Part shown: piece by piece, positions 21,946 to 33,904 of the stretch | Layout of the letters: every line of letters begins with the position of its first letter | Position numbering within the stretch: the first letter of the stretch is position 1 | DNA from: Pyrus communis | Lineage: Eukaryota > Streptophyta > Magnoliopsida > Rosales > Rosaceae | Length of the DNA stretch: 64,000 bases | Direction of reading: 5' to 3' | Assembly (NCBI RefSeq): GCF_963583255.1 | Contig: NC_084814.1 | Coordinates: forward strand, 21,841,262-21,905,261 | The notes under the pieces: model-generated | The model's database searches: none | Told to the model about the DNA's origin: nothing | What the model saw: only the letters and a program-made list of their open reading frames with translations | Program-made: the position numbers and the translations under genes

Positions 21946-24900
21946 GAGGTATGTCTTTCTACTAAACTACCCTTAAATCAATTTATTGTGGTCCTTTGTC
22001 TTTCGGCTAAAATTCTTTTCTTGTCTTGACTGTTCAAGGTTAGAAAATCATGGTGCAGACCCAAGTGTGGAAATCGTTCCCAAGTAAGTTCTCCCTCCAT
22101 CCCTCCCTCCCTCCATCCCTCCAATCCATTTTCTGTTGGGATCGGTGTGTAATATTTTATTTCTACTAGTACAAGCGCATCACCTAGGTGTTTCTTGATT
22201 TCAACTATTGCAGGGGCACCCTCAGTTGGGGCAGTAGATCATCTTCTGCATCAAATGCATGGGGTTCGCCATCATTGTCCCCAAAAGCTGATGGTGGCAC
22301 ATCACCAAGCCATCTCAGTGGCCACCTTTCACCTGGAAGTGGCACTCGACCATCAACTGCTGGTAGCGACAAAGGGCATGAACCTTCTTCTAATGCATGG
22401 GGTTCAAATTCTAGGCCATCATCGGCTTCTGGGGCCTTGACATCAAATCAGACAACACTGACCTCATTGCGTCCTCGCAGTGCTGACACAAGACCTGGTA
22501 GTTCACAGTTATCAAGATTTGCTGAACACTCTGACCATCCAGTGGCGTGGAGTGCTCCTGGGACCGCAGAAAAATTGGTATTGTCCTTCATTTGTAAGCT
22601 TTGTGTTTGAATATGTATTAGCAACACTTACTTGGTTAATAAAGCTTACGACCAGTGAGTGATCATCCTGGGAATCTCTCATTTCAATATAGATGGTTCA
22701 GTTAGAAACCTTTATAATGTTGATGTTAGTGGAATGTCAGAAAAATAGGAAGACTATAGCCAAAACATCCAAGACTCACCTAACACCTGATTTGATGAAG
22801 ACCGTATCCTTTTTAGCCTTTAGGTGTGTGTTTGCTAGCTAGCTGGGTGGTAGGTGAGCCTTGGATGTTTTGGCTACGGTCTTCGTTAGATAAGAATTTA
22901 TCTTGGGTGGTGGGGTTTTTGATAAAAAGAAAACGAAAAAGAAAAGCTCAGAAAATGTCACTGGAGAATCCATACGTCGGCAATATAGCTGATTAGTACC
23001 TTTTGTTCTCTCCCTTTCCATCTCTTAGAATGAATGTTCAAATATTTTGGCAACTGTTTGGATTGAAATCAGATCTTCCAGGTAATCCCCCAAATCAGAA
23101 ATATACCCCCATATATTGGTTAGATTGTATTAATGTTGCATTCCTTGATCATGTCTTATGTTTGATTGTGTTGAATAAATTTTATTCATATAACACGCTC
23201 ATTCTTAAGAGTATACGATTGTCAAGGTCCCTTGTAGTTTACTGAACATTTCACCATGGCTCTAGTTTCAGTTTTAATCATGTTAACCATGTAGTTTCCA
23301 GTTTGTGCTAATATGGTATTTCTAGTCTTAATTAAACCATATTAACCTGTATTTTCCAAATTTGGTCAATTTGGTATCTTCATCCAATTCTGTTAAGCAT
23401 GATATCAGCTATTCGTCCAAACCACTCTTTCCAACCATCCAATCTGACCTTGTAAGTTATATACGGTTACTATCCCACCTCTTTATGCTGCTTCTACAAA
23501 CGCTCTGACAAGTTGGAAAATATGGTCATGTTGATAAGTACTTCAGGACTAAATAGCTACATTCTATATGTAGCAAATTATTATTAATTTTTTTTTTGGG
23601 AAACTTTACACCCTTTATAAAACATACGGTTTGTTATTGACCACATGAGACCCACATATGTATATGTGAAAGCAGTAATTTGACTTGTTACGGGAAAAAC
23701 TTATAGATGTTGAGTGTTTCCTTCATCCACTCTAGCTAATGAAATTAGATGGAGGGGAAATATTGAAATAAAAAGAAGTGTAGGTTGAAATTTTTTTTAG
23801 TTTGCTTTTAGTTAGTTTAAAGGAAAATAATTTTAATTGTTAGGGGAGTTGTATTAAAGGTAAAATAGGGTTAGGATTGAGGTTTTGCCCCATATGCTTT
23901 ACCCATTCCAATCTTAGGGGAGCCCAAAGGTGGTTGAACACTGCCTCTGCTATTTCTACTCTCTTGCAGTCAGCCCAGTATTTATCTGAAGTCTAATTTG
24001 ATTAACTGCTGTCACACGTGCAGGGGATGATGTCATCGAAGAATGATGGATTTTCACTTACTTCTGGAGATTTTCCGACGCTTGGTTCAGAAAAAGATAA
24101 TCCTGGAAAGAGTGCCGAGCCACAAGGTCTTATGCCTATATTTCACTTATATAATTTAACATTTGAAGACACTGTGTACCAAGATTGTTTTCAAATTTCA
24201 CATGATGGTTAAGTTGGCACGCCACACATTACCTCATCAACTGTTTTTGGCAGTGCCATCAGATTTTTATTAATTGATGTGGCACTGACATGTAAATTGC
24301 CGTTCCATGTTTACAAAATAATTTGCAAAACTTTACACCTAGCTGCCAATTTTCCAGCACGTCCAGAATGGCTGCCAATTTTACTTATTCCAGTGTTTAT
24401 ATACATTTTCTTTTTTGCCAAATGGAAGAAGAAAAAAGAAGCTGAAAAAATAAACTATGCATATTTTTTTGAGTTCAAGTTTGTATTTCTTTTCTTATGG
24501 GACAATTATGTTGTTGTAATGAACTTGATGCTCCATTTTGGTTTACTGATTGCTTGATCAATCATTTATGACAGATCACAGTTCTTACAGTCGTCCTGGC
24601 TCTTCTAGTGGTAGAGTGGCAAAAGAGACGACTGGGACTTATGTAGTTGGTTTGTGCACATGCTCTTAAACTCTTTTGTGTTTTATTAGAGTGTTGCAAT
24701 ATTGATCTTTTATTAGTTAATGTCCGTGGTTTCTCATTCGCTCATGTATATAAGTATGTGCTTGGTTTCCATATTTAGGCGAGATTTCTGAAAATGCAAA
24801 CATGAAGGGTGGAACTGCTAATTCATGGAAAAGAGAAAATCCCTCGTACAACGAAGATGGAGGTAGACATGGTATGGAGAAGTGGCAGGGAAATCCCCAC

Positions 24901-27900
24901 CCTTACCCTAGTGCTAATGTTCCTCCCCAGCACTATGATGGATGGCATGGTGGTCCAGTAAATAATCCACAAGGTGGTGTTTGGTATAGAGGACCTCCAG
25001 GAGCTCCCTATGGAGCTCCGATCCCTCCTGGTGGCTTTCCTATGGAACCATTTCCATATTATCCTCCAGGACCTCCACAGATTCCACCTGCTGCTATTGC
25101 CAATCAGCAATCCATTCCTCCACCTGGAGCAGGACCAAGAGGACACCATCCTAAAAATGGAGATATGTACAGACCTCATATGCAGGATGCATATATCCGT
25201 CCTGGTATGCCAATTAGACCTGGCTTTTACCCTGGTCCAGTGGCCTTTGAGGGCTATTACAATTCTCCAAGGGGCTACTGCAATTCAAATGAAAGAGATG
25301 TTCCGTATGTGGGAATGACAGCTGGTCCCCCTGTTTATAATAACTACCCTAGCCAAAGCGCTCACAGGCCTGCCATTTCTCAAGGCAGACCCAGTGGATA
25401 CGGTCCCCCCAACCCCAAGTTGATGTCGGAGCAATTTGAATCTGCTCATCCGCCTGATTCTCGTGGACCTTACAAAGTTCTTTTGAAGCAGCATGATGGT
25501 TGGGATAGAAGAAATGAGGAGCAAAGGAATGAGGGTGCTGTCACAGGACTTTCAACTGATGCATCATCTCTTGAGAGGGAGGATCATCCTAGTACGTTGG
25601 GAGCAGAGCGTGATTGGATATCAGATCACAGAAAGGAGGGAGTGAGGGATCAAAGGAAAATGGTCGGTGAAGAAGCTGCTTCAAGGAAGTTTGACAACCA
25701 AGGAGCCGCTTCAGTTCCTGAGAAAGTGATGTATCCTGAAAGTTTGGAACAGATAAAGACAGTTGATGTCATCTCAATGAAGAAATTGGGTACTGAAGCC
25801 TATGGCACGCCGGAAGTCGCACAACCACTCCTGGATGCTGCAAAAGACTCCAGTCTGATTCAGAAAATAGAGGGATTAAATGCAAAGGCACGTGTTTCTG
25901 ATGGACGAAGTGATACTTCATCTGTTTCCACTAGGGAGGAGCAGAAGAACAGATTCCAAGTCAATGCTAAAGCTCACAATTCAGTTAATGAACCTGTTGG
26001 TGGTGGTATTGTAAATCCGGAAAGATCTCATGCCACAGAGAGCATAAATCCTTCTCTTGAAGTGGGCAGCACAATTTCCATCTCCAGGTTGGTTGGCGAC
26101 TTTATGGTTTCCATTGAGAATGTACATGTTATTGTAAATTAATGGAATATGCTGATTTTCTGATCTACAGGCAATCCAATCGTGCCATGCATGATAATAG
26201 ATCAGATCATCGTGGTAGAGGAAGGTTCAATAATCAAGAAGGTGAAGGGTGGTCAAAGAAGTCCTTGGTCTCAGAACCGACAACTGTTGTATCAACTGCA
26301 CGTTTTGAAATTCCTTATGACCACCTTGTTTCAACGGAAGCAATTGAAAAGTCAGGATCTTATCCACAAGGCAGATGTGAGGAGGAATTGGCCATGCCAC
26401 TGGTTGATCCAAATGATTCTGAGGCACAGGTATACACGTTATTCATATTCTTGTTAGATTTTGTGTCAGCTTTGCAACTAACATCTCTTCTTTACCAGCG
26501 TGCTAAGATGAGGGAATTAGCTAAGCAACGTACCAAACAGTTACAGGAGGAAGAGGAGGAACGGACAAGAAGGCAGATGGTCAAGGCTCGTGCAAAATTG
26601 GAAGAGTTGAACAGACGTACTCAAGTGGAGAGTTCAAATCAGAAGATTGAAAGTCACTCAAGTGGTGCCATCCAGATTAAGCAAGAAGGTTCTCAAACCG
26701 CAGGTGAACCACTAAGTGGTGGCAGGAAATCAGCTCTGGGATCTAATCTTGATGGTGCTTCACTGATTAATGAGAGTAGCACTGGCAAAGCTGAAAAGTC
26801 AACTGTTCTGGCTAGTGACCTCCCTTCAGACACGCTAAAGAGTGTCTGCAAGGAACCTGTTCTGATGCACGATGAATCTATGCCTAAGCCGAAGGAGGTT
26901 ATTGTTGCTAATGTCGTTGATCACAACAATGCTCCCCAGGCTCATGAAAGCAATATTACTAGGGTTAAGCAGGCCCCTAAACAAAAGCAGAACAATCAGT
27001 TAGAAAAGAAGCCTACTGGAAAGTTTACTTCCACCAGCACAGATGATGCAACAAAATGTCAGACAGATTACCTGGTTGATGTTTCCAAATCCCTTGGAGT
27101 TGTACCAAATGAAACAGCCTCAAGCAGTGAGTCAAGCCAGACTGCTAATCCCAGTGTCATACTTGAGTCAACTTCTCATCCCAGAAAGAAAAACAACCGA
27201 ATTGGAAAGAATAAGCAGAAAACAGAGAGCACATCGACGGCAGCTGCAATGCCATCATCTGCATCGAAAGAAACAGATATTGCAAATGCTACAGTTGAAA
27301 GTGGAAGGCCAAGGGTATCTGAGTTGGAGTTGGATCCTAGCTCGGGTCAGTCACAGACCATTCCTAGAGATGCATACCACACTTCGGAGCAACACTTGTC
27401 TCTATCAAATGAAGAATCTAAAGGTAAAGGAAATAGCCAGTGGAAACCTCAGCATTTTCGCAGGGTGTCAAGGAATTCGCAAGCTATTAAGCACTCAGAA
27501 AAATTTCACAGCACTGATGCTGTTGTCTGGGCACCTGTGCGGTCACAGAACAAAGCTGATGTACCTGATGAAGTCATCCCCAAAAATGAAGTCGAGGCTG
27601 TTAGTGCTGTAAAGACTGAACATAAAGTGCAAAATAGTTCAAAAAATAAGAGGGCTGAAATGGAGAGATATGTTCCAAAACCTGTAGCTAAAGAGATGGC
27701 GCATCAAGGAAGCACTCAACAGCCAGTGGCTTCTGTAATCAATCAAACTGCAATAAATGAGACCATTGAGAGATCAGATTCTGGTTCTCAAGTTGCTGAA
27801 AGTTCTCAATCTATTACTCTAACTATTGGAAAAGTGGGGATTGCCATAGAGCCGAGGCATGGGAGTAGTAGACAGAGTAAGCACGGAAAAGCACATGGAT

Positions 27901-29012
27901 CATGGAAGGACCGGGGGACAACAGAATCAACTGCCATGCATGGTTCGGAAGATGGACCGTCGTATGCTTCAAATGTTGATAAAAATTCAGTCCAGAATCA
28001 TCAACCCCAGAAGCCTGATGTTGTCTCAGAGATAGAGCAACCAAAGAGTTATGATTGGAATGATTCTGACGGATGGAACATGCCTGAAGAGCCTGTTGCT
28101 GTTGCACCAGTCTCTGTATCTGCAAAAGACCAGGGAAATACCAGAAGGGGAAAGCAGCATCCATTCAAGGGACACAGAGCCATGGGAAACAATCATGATC
28201 TGGATGAAAAGAACAATAGCAGAGGGGATACCTACAAAAATAACAATCAGTTTTCAGCCTCAGAAACGGGTCAAACAGACTTAGCTGCTGCTTCCAGAGA
28301 GAATCGAGCTGTTGGGGAACGTGCAGCGCCTCATTGGCAACCCAAATCTCAGGCACATTCAGGCAATAGTCAACTGGGAAATTGGGCCAGTGGTGGTCAA
28401 AACGTTGTTGTGGAAGTTGGTCGGACTTTCAGAAAGGAGACCAGTCCCCGAGGTGCGGTGCCACGTCCGGCAACACCTAACAAGGATAATACTGAATATG
28501 TGGCCCAGTATCAACATGATCAGGTGATATCTGAGAGAAACAATGCAGGGGAAGGACATAGTAAGAGAGAGAGGAAAGCCTCATTCAGGGGACGCCCCCG
28601 CTCTCCAATCCAGGGTCATGTTACCCCAGTTGAAACAGCTCCTGTTAGTATGGATACTAGACAAGAGCAGCATTTTAACACTGGGTTCCGCAAGAATGGA
28701 AACCAAAACAGCCGTTTTGGGAGAGGTCAAGAGTCTCGTGGGGATTGGAATTACTCAGGGCATGATAGTAGGCAGCACAACCACCCTGCAAACCGGGAGA
28801 GACAGAGGCACAGCCCGCATTTTGAGTACCAGCCAGTAGGGCCGAACAACATCAATAACAAGTTCAACAATTCCGAGGAACCGCGAGATGGTTCTTACAA
28901 TACTGGTGGAAGAGTCAAGGAAAGAGGCCAGACCCATCTGCGACGTGGTGGGGGTAACTTCCATGGACGGCAAAGTGGCGCCTCCCAAGTAGATGCAGAT
29001 ATGGAGCAGTAG
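21643..29012 (+). CDS. MOS1: MODIFIER OF SNC1 1 (MOS1), BAT2-domain regulator of immune-receptor gene expression
   Basis: Coding exons: 21643-21674, 21874-21948, 22039-22083, 22214-22577, 24024-24126, 24575-24649, 24779-26087, 26171-26429, 26499-29012; phases close to give 1591 residues. The N-terminus carries the conserved RRSGMTVLGKV, KPVNLPSKRLEN and VEIVPKGTLSWGS segments (BAT2 N-terminal region) and NDGFSLTSGDFPTLGSEKD. The middle is Pro/Gly/Tyr-rich (GPPGAPYGAPIPPGGF). A long Lys/Glu coiled coil starts MRELAKQRTKQLQEEEEERT, followed by a low-complexity Ser/Gln/Lys region with KRAEMERYVPKPVAKEMA and an Arg/Gly-rich end (FGRGQESRGDW). In Arabidopsis MOS1 affects SNC1 and FLC expression and splicing and interacts with SUF4 and TCP factors; it is nuclear. 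Order and motifs match throughout. The final intron (26430-26498) is stop-free in frame. Confidence 0.95.
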
Positions 29013-31590
29013 CTGAATGATTTAAGATTCTGAAGATGAGGTTTTTATCGACTGAAACCCACCTTTTTCCCACTCACGCATGATAGCATTCAGGTATTCT
29101 ATCAATTGGTCAAATTTAGTGTTCATACATGTTAAGTAGACAACTGACGGCTTCTGTCCACCGAGCAGGGCTTGCGGCAAAGTAGACGGTGCTGAAGTAG
29201 ATAGCCGCGGTTGGAGGTAGTCGATCGTGTCGTAGTTCTTATTTATCTTCTTGTTTCAATTGAATGGGATGTGAAACATTGTGATATGGTCACCCCTTGT
29301 TTCGTACGGAACGATTTTAACTTTGTTTTTCTTGTTCTGGCCTTTGTATTTACTGTTTTAGAGTGACTCGTAATCCCTTGCCTTGGCTCTAAATATTAAT
29401 ATTGGAGCGGCGGGAAAGGAATGAAATTAGAGATAGCTTATGATTTCTCTCTCGATTCCCTGCTTTGTTTGGCCCGTTCGCTTCGCTTTGTTTATATCTA
29501 TTTGTTGATTAGTAGGTTTTTTGGCCAAAATTAAAATATATAACGTAAATCCAACAACGCGAAAATCGGGTGTCACCTAACAAAACATGCGTTACTTAAT
29601 ATATTCATCATCTAACGGTCTAATATGCCTATGCGGTTAGATATGGTACTCACTTTATGGTTAGTAGGTCACCAAAATTGTAAGGGATAAAGAAAAAGAA
29701 GTTTTAACGTAAAGCTCTTCGTATTATTTACTTTAATGAAAAATTATATTTTTACATTAAAAGTCAATTATGGTATCATTCATTTTATCTTTTATTTTGT
29801 TGTTTTTTGTTAAAACTCAAAGTTTTCAAGCACTTTCATTAGTTTTTCTAAAGAAAATTGTTACCTAATTAAAGTAAAAATATTTTTTTGTTTATCAACA
29901 AGGAAAATTGTATTTGAAAATGGTTAAGTGAACCTGAAAGCAAATTGTCATGTCATCCCGCGGTTGATCAACACAGGAAAACAATATTAAAATTATAAAT
30001 TCAAGTGGTCGCTGGTTGAGCCAGGACGGTCCGGTTTTACGAATCAAATGGATCTGTGTTTTTTCTTTTGCAAAGCATAAGCTTTTGACTCGTTTGAAAA
30101 TATTTTTAAGGATTGGTTCAAAAAATATTTTCGTCAAAGTATTTTTTATCATTTTAAAAGAAATGAACTTTTTATTTACCTCTACTTTGGCTTTTTCATG
30201 TCAATTCGAGATGAGTGATTGTAGTGGCGTGAACAAAAACAACTCAAATTAAGCCTATTGTCGTAAAAGGAAGACTGGTGCTATTCACACATATATTTTT
30301 AAGTCATCTCCAACCGAGGGCTGGCCAGAGGGCTCGTTTTAGCCCTCTAGTCCTCCAAGATATTAATATTTTAATGAACAGTACATGGTCATATTTGTCT
30401 CCGTCTCCAACCGAGGGTCAAATGGCCATAGGGCCAAACATAATTTATTATTTAAAAACTACAATTTAAATTCAAATCCAAAGGCTAACTGGCGTCAGCT
30501 AGCCATTGGTAGCTGAAATCATGCTGACGTTATCTAGCTGATGAATTTGAATTTTTTTTTTTTTTGCTATAATTAGGATGGATATTGGGCTATAATTCAC
30601 ACAACTTTGAATTCAATCTATTTCAATTCAATCGTATTCAATTCAAGTTTGCAATGAATTCCAACTTTGGATCCTCTTCGGATTCCAACTGGGGGGTCCT
30701 CATCCAATTCCAAATTGGAAGCAAAATGGGCGTAAATGAGACGAGAAGATGAGGAGTCTAATGAAGAAATTCAAGTAAGGCGCAACAAACAAAACAGAGC
30801 AAGCGTTTAAGTTTTATGTTATTAAATGTTTTTAAAATGTTGTTTAAGTTTCATGTTGTTAAATGTTTTTTTATGTTATATAATTTGTATGCTGGCTAAT
30901 GTTATTTAATGTTGTTTCATATTGTTTAATTTGTTTCATGTTACTTAATTTAATTTAATGTTGTATAATGTTACTTAATTTCATTGTGGACCACTAATAA
31001 ATGGCAATCGTTTAGAAACTCTTAAACGGTCTGGACTAGGTTACCAGTACATAACAAAATTTGAACTCAGTTTTGGACTTGTTTTTTTTTTTACAGAAGC
31101 CGAGTCTAACTAGAACCATATTGAAAATTAAAAGTAAGAACCAGATAGTTTTACATCAAATTCGATGTGGTCTAGATTCATGGGTCCAAGGACTTGTATG
31201 CCCACACTTATACAACTCATACTGTTCATCTTAAAGTTACGGAAATATTATTGAACTTTAAAAAATCTAATTGTGCAGCCATTCAGTATTATAGTCTGAT
31301 GTATTCTTTTTCATTGGAAAGTGAAAGATCTTAGGTTCGAATCTCGTGAATGACGAATTCGATACCAAATTAAGCTGTTGTGGTTTAGCCATACTCACTA
31401 TTCATTTTATATTATTATTTTTTTTCTTAATAAAGTTTTAAAACTTTTTTTTATTAATTTTCTTTTAATTTTATCAGGGAATTTTGTCATCTGGTTCCCT
31501 GGCGTGGCTCCTCGCCGGCTTTGGTTTCACCTTAACCTCTGGTTGTTCGTGCTTCATTATCCTCCACTCCACATTCCGCTGTTAAAAAAA
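29013..31590. other. Intergenic downstream of MOS1, no gene seen
   Basis: Begins with the MOS1 3' UTR (to roughly 29400). Then AT-rich DNA with a diverged relative of the 49895 MITE at about 30075-30165 and CATCTCCAACCGAGGG-type repeats at about 30303 and 30402. No gene-like frame. Confidence 0.5.
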
Positions 31591-31595
31591 CATTG

Positions 31596-31611
31596 CATAT
31601 AAAAACCCTAA
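31596..31611 (+). promoter_or_regulatory. TATA box and overlapping telo-box of the EMB2759-like gene
   Basis: CATATAAAAACCCTAA combines a TATA element (31596-31604) with a telo-box AAACCCTAA (31603-31611). Telo-boxes are frequent in promoters of translation and growth-related plant genes. The predicted transcript start would fall near 31630. Confidence 0.55.
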
Positions 31612-31764
31612 TTTCACCACAAAAGGGTCGAAGACCTTCCTCTGTCTATCTCTTTCTTCTATCCACTCTCTATTTTTGGCAAAATTCAATTCGGAGAGCG
31701 CGACAAAGATAAAAGCAGCATTTATCCCCAAATTTCACTAATTTTTGTGAAGGGAGGGAAGTTC

Positions 31765-32290
31765 ATGGCAGGTTAGTTTGAATTTTCCCACCAATGCTTT
31801 CGTTCTGACTTTCAGTTATGCAATATAATTGTTTTGGTTTGGTTAGGGTTTGATTTGTGAGCTTGGGATTGTTTGGTTGTTTGGGTTTTTTGTAATTGGA
31901 GGAAATGGGGAAGAAGCGAACTCTAAAGCTATGAAATTTATGTTGTTTTGTTGAAAATTCAGCTCCTTTTTGGTGTTTTTGGGTGGTTTAGTGGGTTTTG
32001 GAATCCATTGCTTGTTGGGTTGCTGGGAATTTTGAGGAAAAAGAGAGGGATGCGAGTTTTCAAGCTATTGCTTAATTTTGTTTCTGGGTTTTTTTTTTGA
32101 ATAATTACGATTCTATTATTCGAAATATTCCTAGCTTGAGATGAATTGGTGTTCTTGGTTTTAATTGTTAACTGTTAGTGATAAGTTTATGAATTCTGTT
32201 TATTGGTGTTGAGTTGTTCCTTCTGCTTTGCTTGCTGCAAGAGCTGGTGCTGATGTGTGGTTGTTTATGAAATTAGGCCCTGCTGAGTAA
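31765..32290 (+). promoter_or_regulatory. Short spliced uORF in the EMB2759-like leader
   Basis: An ATG seven bases before the donor of the 5'-UTR exon (ATGGCAG|GTTAGT, exon end 31771) joins to the exon starting at 32277 and reads six codons before TAA at 32288-32290. A second, out-of-frame ATG starts at 32291 and overlaps the main start. The 5'-UTR intron is 31772-32276. Confidence 0.5.
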
Positions 32291-32316
32291 ATGATTTGGT
32301 TGTTGAGGTGGAGACG

Positions 32317-33904
32317 ATGGCATTGGTCGTGCATCAAATGCAGGTAATTGATATTAAGAGTACCCTGAATTTCATATTACATTGTATCCGTTTGACCTAT
32401 TAGAGAGACGATCCATGTTTGCCCCTTGGTTTTCAGTTTACCTCGGCGATTTCTTGAATTTGGGATTGTATCTTTCTGTTACTAGCTTTCTCTTTTTATG
32501 CTGAAGTTTCTTCTTGTTTTTTTACTATTGCATTTCAGGGTACTTACGTTACGTATCCCTCGAGGCCCTTCTCATGGAGCAAAGGGATGAAGTTGAAGCA
32601 GTGCGTAACAACACATCAAATGGTGAGGACAGAGAGGTGCTTTATATTGAAGCGCAACCTTTGTTTGAGGTGGGAGTTTTTCCTCTATAAGTTTGTTATC
32701 TTGTTAATTGTTCTATTTACTTTCCTTTAGGCTTCGTGGTTGTCACTTTGCATTGAAATTCTTCTACTTGCACTTGTGGGAGTTGCATATGCACTATGAG
32801 GGAATGGATACGCACACCCACATCCACACCAAATACACATTTTTTTTATCGTGATCGTTTAAATTCAGAGAACTTGTTTCACAGTGTAGGGGCTTCTCTC
32901 ATGCGGGGACCAAAAGTTAAACCTTTCAGAGTTTCCGCCTTCAAGGGCAGTGCCCAGAATGGTAAATCTGGAGGTAGAACAAGTGGATCAAAGCTTCCCA
33001 AGAATTCAGTCAAACTGAAAGAGAATGAGGATACCATTACGAAATCTCAGGCAAATGATATTCCTCTTTCTTACGCCTCTGAAGCAAATGAAAGCATTGC
33101 ATCGTCCCCCATCATTCATAATTTATTTAAGAAATGGCTGAGAATGCTTCGAACACCATCATCAAGTGAAGTAGAAGATGGGCTTTTGGGGGAAGAACCG
33201 CCTTCAATGAAGGCATCAGAAACTAAGCATGAGGTTCAAAACAAGGAAAAGGATGGGATTCTACGGACGTTTTGGTGCAATTTTCTCAGTCTAAATGCTA
33301 CAATAAAGATACCCTTACTTATATTGTAAGTATAATGTGTGCTCTATCTCTCCATCTGCTTGTCTGTTTTTCCAAGTCCATGATTATTCTGTTTGCACGA
33401 ACTTTTAGTTTTATGGGGTTAACGTGAGACATCTTGGATTTATTTGCTTTTATCTACGACGGCATTTTAATTGTTCACTAAATATGCAGCATACCCATGT
33501 ACCTGGCAGTTAATACGATTTATGGGGCCGAAGTTTCAAAGGAGTTGACGCCTTTGTGGGTTTTAGGACCCTTCATTGTAGCTCTCTACATCAAGATGCT
33601 TCAGTGGTTGTTTGCACTCTATGTTTTCAGCTTCAAGCAGACTGTTAAAGTAATCAAGAATTTACCCTCCTACTACATGGTGGCCTATACAAACGTTGCA
33701 CATGGGAAGCTTAAAGAGGAAATACGGACTCGTTTCTGGCAACCTTTACTGAACATTAAGAATTTAGACTACAAGAAATTATCAAGAAGAAAGCTGAAAG
33801 CACTGCAAGAGTTGATAGTCGAGAGATACCTTGATTTTGTGGAATCAATATGGCCTTATTACTGCAGAACAATCAGATTCCTAAAGAGGGCTAATCTCAT
33901 TTAG
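32317..33904 (+). CDS. EMB2759-like predicted plastid membrane protein
   Basis: Exons 32317-32343, 32539-32669, 32885-33325 and 33490-33904 (all GT-AG, phases 0/2/2) give 337 residues. The start ATG has A at -3 and G at +4. The N-terminus (MALVVHQMQG, PSRPFSWSKGMKLKQ) is basic and Ser/Thr-rich, consistent with a transit peptide. A hydrophilic Lys/Ser/Glu region follows to about residue 195. Then two hydrophobic segments (IKIPLLIFIPMYLAVNTIYG; LWVLGPFIVALYIKMLQWLF) and a conserved basic C-terminal part (YTNVAHGKLKEEIRTRFWQP, LSRRKLKALQELIVERYLDF). By eye this matches Arabidopsis EMB2759 (At5g63050, from memory), an embryo-defective gene without known biochemistry. A competing acceptor at 32868 would shift the frame and is rejected; the acceptor TTTCACAG|T at 32884 restores it. 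Confidence 0.8.

Noticed and set aside
32796..32884. Extension of the EMB2759-like exon 3 upstream to 32796 or to the acceptor at 32868
   Set aside because: The acceptor at 32868 puts the exon out of phase with exon 2, and the frame from 32796 gives a low-complexity, unconserved-looking start. The acceptor at 32884 closes the phase and joins two plausible coding segments.
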